Program-made: the position numbers and the translations under genes | Shown: piece by piece, positions 58,870 through 64,000 of the stretch | Layout of the letters: every line of letters begins with the position of its first letter | How positions within the stretch are numbered: position 1 is the first letter of the stretch | Origin: Paragonimus skrjabini miyazakii | Taxonomy: Eukaryota > Platyhelminthes > Trematoda > Plagiorchiida > Troglotrematidae | Direction of reading: 5' to 3' | DNA: 64,000 bases | Assembly: GCA_014338405.1 (NCBI GenBank) | Contig: JTDE01003433.1 | Coordinates: 7,566 to 71,565 of the forward strand | Notes under the pieces: model-generated | Databases searched by the model: none | What the model was told of the DNA's origin: nothing | The model's input: the letters and a program-made list of their open reading frames with translations, nothing else

Positions 58870-59700
58870 CTTTTTCAGATAAGCGCCTGTTCGTGTGACC
58901 AAAATAGCTAGTTCCAGTTGAACAAGTAAATGAGTATACACAAAAAGAAGTCACAGAAACCGGCACTTTATCTTTTAGCTGTAGAGTCAAGGCTGGAGTG
59001 GGGTTGAAATAAATGCGCAGTGTGGCAGGATAGAATATTTTGCTGACGACAGCTTTAAGTTTCCTCTTGAGTGTTTCGGAAGACGTGTCACCTTCGAACA
59101 ACAACGATATGTAAATCACTTTCTTTTGTGCCAGGTGCATTTTGTCCTTGATCTCGCGACGTTCCAGACAACAATATCGCAAGAATACAAATTGTAAGAA
59201 TGCCAGTTCACCGGAACTCGTAGCCCGTGTACATATTCTCATGGTTCTTTCAGTCAACCGGTTTGTTTGCATCAGAGGTACAAAGTTGCCGAAATGGATA
59301 TACTTCCCATGCCAAGTCTTCTGTCTATAGACCTCGCGTTGAACAGATCCATCAGTACATCGCCGGATGAGTACCCCCAGGGAAGTTAGTTATTGGTTAC
59401 TTTCGACTTTTAATATAAATGTTATGTTCTTGTGGGCCGAGTTGAAAGTGGCTAAGATATCCGTTGGGTTGGCATTTTCTCCTATGAACAAAACATCCCT
59501 GGATGACTTCGTCTAACTGGTCGTTTTCAAGCTTTGCCATGAAGATATCTGCAAAGAACAGTCACACTGAGTTTAAACTGTACGTTGTGAGTACAAAAGT
59601 GCGGCAGCTGTTTCATCTCTGTTGAAGGTATACATACATCTAGATTGCTGACCACAACCTAATCACATAAATAATCCATGATCTGTTTCGGTGGGACATT
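58870..59700 (-). pseudogene. PLE remnant, family A, truncated at both ends
   Basis: From 59,700 downward: NVPPKQIMDYLCD, SNLDVCIPSTEMKQ, FCTHNVQFKLS, then LFADIFMAKLENDQLDEV, GENANPTDILA, DGSVQREVYRQKTWHGKYIH, and in 59,272-58,870 MRICTRATSSGELAFLQF, LKAVVSKIFYPATLRI, SVTSFCVYSFTCSTGTSYFG and HTNRRLSEKV. The endonuclease ends abruptly there. Two internal deletions remove the YRQ...GSPLGP strand and the YVDD box, so RT activity is impossible. The parts match the plus-strand PLE at 34.5-36.1 kb piece by piece. Confidence 0.85.
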
Positions 59701-62691
59701 AATCACACTTGGCAAAATTCTTCAACTTTTACAATTAATGATTTACCGAAAACTTAATATCTTAATAAGACAATGAATACTTTGGCGAAACCAATTCTTA
59801 ATAATTTCTTGGATATTTTAAAGTTTTTTGCACGCCCCAAATATCTGACAAAATGCACTGGTAAGTATGCAGAACAGTCGGTTATGCTGCTCAGCATTTT
59901 CGTTTTAGATTGTTTCCAATCTGTATGACTTTCTTACGGAACCAATTTAGTCATGCATAAAGTTATTTAGTCACTGGCGCCACAATCTTCAGGAATGAAT
60001 GATTATGATCAGTATTTGTCAGTAACATATACAAATAACTATTCCAAACATAGCTTGTGTTCGTTTGTGCACGATTGCTTTATCTTAAAGTCAGCATATC
60101 AATATCCTACATAGTTGCGTTTATGGACATTAATCGTAAGTTCGAGTGGAATTCTGTGGATTTACGAAGGGATGAGGCCGTGGTTTGGAAATCATGGATA
60201 GGATACTGAATAGTGGTTCGGCGGAAGACTGTTATTCTAAAGCAAATAATGTGCATATCGAAGGTTGGCTGGCGGTAGCTTAACACAGTAGATATAGTAA
60301 TATTCATAAACAGAAATAAATGACAATTCCCATTTGTTAGACAAGTTGCCAAGATATAAAAGCTTCCGCACGGTTGGTAAAATATGCCACTCTGTGAGCA
60401 TAGATCGATTCACCCTACGTTTGAAGGCCTCCACACCATAAAGTGTAATCATTTCAGTCTTGATGGCTCATAGTGGTGCCGATACATTAACGATAATGAA
60501 AAGCTTGTTGAAATCAATCTGACAACCTCGACTGGCATTTGTGTGCCTACGACAGCGCATACGCATTGAAGACAAAGTTTTAAATGGCATTGGGAGAAAA
60601 GATAGCAGAAAACAGAGTAATTTATCGCTAAAATTAAGTCGCTAGGAGAGCGATACATACTAGGGAGAAAAGGCAAATCAAGAAGAACAAGTCGGCGCAA
60701 AAGCCAGAAGAAATACCAGTAACGTATTTTTTGGGACGTCCTTGGAAGAGTTCGAGAAAAAATTTGCCGTAGCGAGGAATGTAGAGTAAGTCAAAATAAT
60801 ATTTTCACAATAGGTACTACGGGCTCAAAACAGGTTGAAGAAAACGAGGCAAAACCAATAAGTCCAAGTACACTGACCAAAATATTGAGGTGGAAACGTG
60901 CGAGAAAACTCAGGTACAAGCAGGTGAGAGACAGCAACGAGTTTTCAAAAATGACGCAGCGATTTCACTGAAAGAGCAAATGGGATCCTCATTGTTATGC
61001 AACTAGCATGGTGAGAACTAGAATGGAAATGTATAAACTTGTAGTTCGCAAGTCAAATAAAAGTCAACTTCCTATTGACCGAGAGTAAAATATGTTGACA
61101 TCATTCTATGGGATGAAACAGTCCCCTGAAGAGGTAAACTGACACTAGGGGTTGAGGTCGTTGGAAAATAGCGCTGAGGCAGAGTTGAACTCGGGCGAAT
61201 CTTTGAAGAGGCAGAACGACGAGGGAACAGCATGTTGTTAACCTATACAATGAGGCAAAGTCTGGGTGATAAGTGCTTATCCAGGAGATCAGAGATGAGA
61301 GAAAACGTAGTTAAGGGAGTACAGTAACCAAGAAGTTCAAAAAGTATAACAGAGGTCTGATCGGATTACTTGTTAAGAAATCTAGAAACAAAGCTGCCTT
61401 CTGAACGACCAGAAACATTGTGCTTTGCAAGAAATGAAACTGCTTTATGATGAGTGCCGCGCACCTCAACATGATGACAGTTTTCTTCAGTTTCCACGAC
61501 TGGTCGAATTATCCTCTAGCTTCAGGTGACAATAAATGTCGGGTTTTAACTCTTTTTGCATGTAAGTAAATTATCTATCCTTTTTCGCTGGTAATTCTGA
61601 ATCTACTTTTCTCACAGCTTACGAAATAACAATATATGATAATATGATACATGAAAGTCATTTTAAAAGTCTGTGAGGTTCGCTTTTGAAAATTGTTTGC
61701 AGTCGAGTTTAACTTTTGGGAAGCTGACTTGCGACAATAATGAGAACGTTTGTTATTCTAGCAGTTGTGCACGGAAAGACCATGGAAAGTGTTTGTTGCT
61801 TATTCACGTGTACGGGCTCACATTAGTAATAATGGAATTATGAAACAGTATATTAGTGTAGTGTTGCTATAACGTACACAACAAGAAGTCGCGTTCTGGT
61901 TAGAACTTGCTTGCACGCTAACAAATCGACTATCTGTCCATGTTCTATAGGGAAATTCCGTGGCAAAGTTTTCCTCACTTCGAGCAGGTAAATAAAGTTG
62001 GTTGTAATTTGGCTCAGCACGAGTTAATTGAATTTAAGCAGTCTGTAAATACTGTATCCTACAGTAGACCAACAACGGCCTGTAATCAGTGTTTATACCT
62101 ACGCTAGTCGATGCTTACCGGTTATATAGAAATTCCAACTAAAAATACTGTGGTAGGTAGGAAAGGAACTTACTCGTTAATGAATTTGTAAGACGTTAGT
62201 CACGCTAATCTTAACTGGTGCATGTAGCTATTCAGCTTGTAATTATAATACCCCTTACAACCAGATTAGCTGCCATGCGTCGTGGATTGTCAGGTGCAAT
62301 TATCACTTGCGTATAACTAGTTAGATTGAGTAACTGTTCTTTTGGCTTCAGATCGCTGGTTGATACTTGGCTTCATGATCCGGTTAGATATATACAAACC
62401 TACACGATGGTTGAACAGTGAAAACACTGACGAAGCTTTATAGATTTTGGATATCAAAGCTAATTGTACAACAACAAACCAGTAAGGATACAATTCAGTT
62501 AAATGTTAGTAGAGTAGTCAAACACGTTAGTGCGCACAATCTATGGCCTTGCAAATTTTTCTGCATATTATCAAGCACGTACTACGGAACAGGAGATTAT
62601 AAAGCGGAAAACAGGGTTCGAACGTGAAAATTAACACACGAAAGAAACATTTGGCGGAGCCGTTCACTAATCAGTCAATGGCATCATCACT
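59701..62691. other. No recognisable gene; purine-rich stretch
   Basis: No supported coding region. From about 60,590 to 61,450 the plus strand is strikingly purine-rich (many gaga/agaa runs), different from the flanks. A decayed coding region or simple-sequence drift are both possible. Confidence 0.4.
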
Positions 62692-63480
62692 ATGGCATTG
62701 CCAAACCAACTCTCAAAACTGACTCCAACCTCGACTGACGATGAGCAGTGGTTCAGAGTAAAAGTAGTCTATCCTGAACATCAATATCACACAAGTGGTT
62801 GCAGATACAAATGTGCGCTCACATCGAAACACATTGATGCTTCGGAAGAGTTTAGAAGGAACGAAGCTCTGGTAGATTTGCTTCCGGATAGACGATCAGG
62901 AACAGTATTACTTGACAAATTGAGTTATATAAAAAAGCTACCTAGGTTGGATGATGCTTCCAAGTCCACGATTGATGATACCTCTGATAACCTTATTGAG
63001 TTCGTACAAAGAATACTGAAGGAGTGGAAACTCCTACAACAAGTGAACTTAATCAATTCAGCAACAGCAAAGGTTTCACATCCCAGGGGCTGTCGTACGC
63101 CACTGTCTTATGGATTGTCTAAGCTTCACAAGGACAGTGTGCCAGTAAGACCAGTTTCGTCGATGTTCAACGCACCTCAAGACATGCTAACAAAGTTGGG
63201 ATATTTAGTTGGGATATTGGAATCAGTGAAACAATCAATATGCAAACATTCGCTAAAAGACAGCTACCAGCCTGCGGAACTTCTCGAGAATGTCAATCTT
63301 CATAAGAAATACATGACTAGCACGAATGTCAGCTGGTTGTCCACGAACGTACCTCTGCATGAGGATAGTCGAATCACATGTGATTACATCAATGTGGATC
63401 AACTGGAAACACCCATCCCAAAATCTGAACTCGGAAGATTCCTTTTTTTGTGTACCTCGACTGTAACATTCTGCTCCTAA
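62692..63480 (+). pseudogene. PLE-B N-terminal region and RT fingers
   Basis: Residues ~57-85 (ALVDLLPDRRSGTVLLDKLS) match the conserved ILPADKGxxTVVLDK block before PLE RTs. Residues ~145-175 give LSYGLSKLHKDSVPVRPVSS, the start of the RT. Residues ~195-240 give KHSLKDSYQPAELLENVN and STNVSWLSTNVPLHEDSRI, the segment just before the palm (compare DVSFLFTNVPL in family A). The start at 62,692 is the first in-frame ATG and its status as the true start is unproven. It ends at a stop at 63,478-63,480 caused by a frameshift. Confidence 0.85.
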
Positions 63481-64000
63481 CACGGAAGCTGTCTGCAAAT
63501 CGATGGCGTAGCCATAAAAATTCCCTTGTGACCTATGTTGGCTGATATTTTCATGGCCCACCTAGAAAATCGAGCGCGAGAAACTATATCTAAAACATAT
63601 TAATTTCTACGCTATGTGGGCGACGTGGTAGTTGTGACTGACAGTAAAAAACACGCTGAAGAAGTTCTGATGGTACTCAACGGACTGCATGCTAACATTA
63701 CATTATATTCTAAACATGAATGTAATAACTATCTTCCGTTCTTGGTTATCCGCCTTACTCAAAGGACCGACGGTTCGGTGCAACGCTCAGTTTATCACAA
63801 ATGTAATTAGACTGGCCACTACTTAGAGTTTAACAGTTTCTTATCTAGGCATTATAAAACAGGCCTCTGCAAAACGTTATTCAACAGAACCAGAAAGAGT
63901 TGCCCTTATGACACAATTCAGAGTGAACCGCAAATAATCAATAAAGTTCTTTTGGACAACGGGTATCGCCAACCAATAATATTCAAGTTTTTCAAGGAAA
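63481..64000 (+). pseudogene. PLE-B RT palm and connector, mutated active site
   Basis: LQIDGVAIKIPL then PMLADIFMAHLENRARETI in one frame (63,496-63,600), where the GSPLGP strand has become KIPL-stop-P. Next FLRYVGDVVVVTDSKKHAEE from 63,604: the catalytic YVDD reads YVGD, losing the first aspartate. It continues VLNGLHANITLYSKHE, FLVIRLTQRTDGSVQRSVYH and, past a stop, CKTLFNRTRKSCPYDTI up to the window end. Confidence 0.85.

Larger units (their letters stand above)
62692..64000 (+). mobile_element. Penelope-like element, family B, runs off the window
   Basis: N-terminal region and RT of a PLE, distinct from family A in sequence. The first frame is open for 262 codons, the longest in the window. 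It then shifts, and the RT palm and connector continue in pieces to the window edge, where the endonuclease should follow outside. The frame breaks and the damaged catalytic box show it is a relic, though a comparatively well preserved one. Confidence 0.85.

Noticed and set aside
1..64000. Bacterial features (operons, CRISPR arrays, ribosome binding sites)
   Set aside because: Low coding density, SINEs, LTR and Penelope elements with polyadenylation signals indicate a eukaryote; no regularly spaced direct repeats were seen.

Overview
The window looks like intergenic or intronic DNA from a eukaryote, most likely a parasitic flatworm (trematode or cestode). No host protein-coding gene can be supported: outside the transposons no open frame exceeds about 140 codons and none is recognisable. 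The flatworm assignment is an inference from the mix of elements (Penelope-like elements, RTE- and CR1-type non-LTR retrotransposons, a Ty3/Gypsy element and tRNA-derived short repeats). No conserved host gene is present to test it.

Layout. 1-13.9 kb: AT-rich unique sequence with scattered copies of a ~290-bp tRNA-derived SINE, two loci of which are fold-backs. 13.92-14.12 kb: a near-palindromic 198-bp element. 17.37-20.6 kb (- strand): a decayed non-LTR retrotransposon with APE endonuclease, reverse transcriptase (RT) and C-terminal parts, interrupted by an N gap. 21.2-32.2 kb: a tRNA-like repeat, another SINE, a clean solo Gypsy LTR (24,435-24,869), a long stretch without recognisable elements, then an inverted pair of tRNA-like repeats. 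34.5-37.45 kb: a Penelope-like element (PLE) on +, whose endonuclease is split by a second probable solo LTR, then six head-to-head tRNA-like units forming nested palindromes around an N gap, then a PLE fragment on -. 41.5-44.2 kb: the 3' end of an RTE-like element, then a CR1-like remnant. 48.2-53.35 kb: a decayed Gypsy element (gag, protease, start of RT, integrase, 3' LTR) interrupted by a second RTE-like copy with a C-terminal C2H2 finger. 57.2 kb: an old SINE. 58.87-59.7 kb: a PLE remnant on -. 62.7-64.0 kb: a PLE of a different subfamily running off the window.

Nearly every retroelement frame carries stops, frameshifts or damaged catalytic residues (HAND, YADE or YVGD where the RT box should have two aspartates; DTSA in the protease), so all are treated as relics. 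The most unusual structure is the nested palindrome of tRNA-like units between two tail-to-tail PLE pieces at 36.3-37.05 kb. The same head-to-head arrangement recurs at 31.6-32.0 kb, and an analogous fold-back arrangement occurs in the larger SINE family at 1.9 and 11.0 kb.
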